A stretch of 5,428 bases of DNA from positions 1 through 5,428 of the forward strand of contig CAXGBD010000082.1 of NCBI GenBank assembly GCA_964008355.1, in the 5' to 3' direction. Positions 5,115-5,428 of this stretch are shown one piece after another. The stretch's first letter is position 1, and every line of letters begins with the position of its first letter. The notes under the pieces were generated by a model. It had not been told where the DNA came from and did no database searches. It saw only the letters and a list, made by a program, of their open reading frames with translations. The translations under genes and the position numbers were made by a program. The DNA is from DTSX01 sp964008355. Its GTDB lineage: Bacteria > Pseudomonadota > Gammaproteobacteria > Steroidobacterales > UBA11654.

Positions 5115-5428
5115 ATGAAACGAAGAGATTTATTGGTTGGTGCGGGTGCCTTGGGTTTAGCAGCGACCTCTAAAACAAAAGCTGCTGGTCAAAGCACCTT
5201 TAAGTGGAAAATGGTCACCACCTGGCCACCCAATTTTCCAGGTCTTGGCACGGGAGTTGTAAGAATGGCAAGAAATATTGAAGCAGCTTCTGCTGGCAGA
5301 ATCAAAATAAAAGTATTTGCAGCCGGCGAATTGGTTCCTGCATTTGAGGTTTTTGATTATGTTTCAGGAGGAGGTGCAGAAATGGGCCATGGGGCGGCGT
5401 ATTACTGGAGAGGAAAAAATGAGTCAAC
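5115..5428 (+). CDS. TRAP transporter periplasmic substrate-binding protein, Tat-exported, 3' end missing
   Basis: This is the N-terminal 104 residues of a DctP-like solute receptor. Such proteins bind a carboxylate-type ligand in the periplasm and hand it to the small (DctQ) and large (DctM) TRAP membrane subunits. Residues 1-24 are a twin-arginine signal (MKRRDLLVGAGALGLAAT...KAA), with R3-R4 followed by D-L-L and a weakly hydrophobic core. The mature part FKWKMVTTWPPNFPGLGTG (29-47), AGRIKIKVFAAGELVPAFEVFD (60-81) and GAEMGHGAAYYWRGK (87-101) resembles the family annotated as mannitol/chloroaromatic TRAP receptors (FcbT1-like) and the oxoacid binder TakP. The ligand is unknown. The gene is divergent from the dtd-tatABC operon across 91 bp, so it is a probable substrate of the translocase encoded next door. 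Membrane subunits, if linked, lie beyond the right edge. Confidence 0.9.
   Translation, partial: MKRRDLLVGAGALGLAATSKTKAAGQSTFKWKMVTTWPPNFPGLGTGVVRMARNIEAASAGRIKIKVFAAGELVPAFEVFDYVSGGGAEMGHGAAYYWRGKNES

Noticed and set aside
1..5428. A novel multi-gene system such as defence, secondary metabolism or a mobile island
   Set aside because: Every gene belongs to a well-known family, spacing is that of normal chromosomal operons, and no transposase, integrase, repeat array or unknown gene cluster is present.

Overview
This 5.4 kb window is ordinary bacterial chromosome. It holds one complete five-gene run on the minus strand, one damaged or cut-off gene at the left edge, and one gene on the plus strand that runs off the right edge. 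The outer-membrane TonB receptor, the E. coli-like TatA, TatB and TatC proteins, the Dtd and the TRAP binding protein point to a Gram-negative proteobacterium, most likely a gammaproteobacterium. The moderately AT-rich, compact sequence and the mix of TRAP, TonB and peptide transport would suit a marine heterotroph. That placement is inference; no rRNA or other phylogenetic marker is present.

Layout from right to left. A TRAP-type substrate-binding protein gene (5115 onward, plus strand, 3' end missing) starts with a twin-arginine signal peptide. It is separated by 91 bp from a divergent minus-strand operon: dtd (5023-4577), tatA (4530-4255), tatB (4248-3982), tatC (3965-3207) and a POT-family peptide/proton symporter (3214-1715). 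Gaps inside the operon are 46, 6 and 16 nt, followed by an 8-nt overlap between tatC and the transporter, so the five genes are probably co-transcribed and partly translationally coupled. A 281-bp non-coding stretch (1434-1714) follows. It contains a 24-bp perfect palindrome whose core TTGAT-CTAG-ATCAA is an exact FNR/Anr-type box, and several overlapping inverted repeats. Downstream on the minus strand lies a TonB-dependent receptor gene (1433-15) that stops at 472 codons, in the middle of its predicted beta-barrel.

How the genes fit together: TatABC exports folded proteins carrying RR signal peptides. The divergent TRAP binding protein has such a signal, so a likely Tat substrate sits beside the translocase genes. 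The POT carrier, the TRAP protein and the TonB receptor are all uptake components. Dtd is a tRNA-proofreading enzyme with no evident functional link to the others.

I found no mobile element, CRISPR array, RNA gene or recognisable novel multi-gene system. The points most worth checking are the exact FNR-type box placed at class II distance from a possible -10 upstream of the TonB receptor, the premature stop in that receptor (which removal of one G from a GGG run would bypass), and the peptide transporter overlapping tatC.
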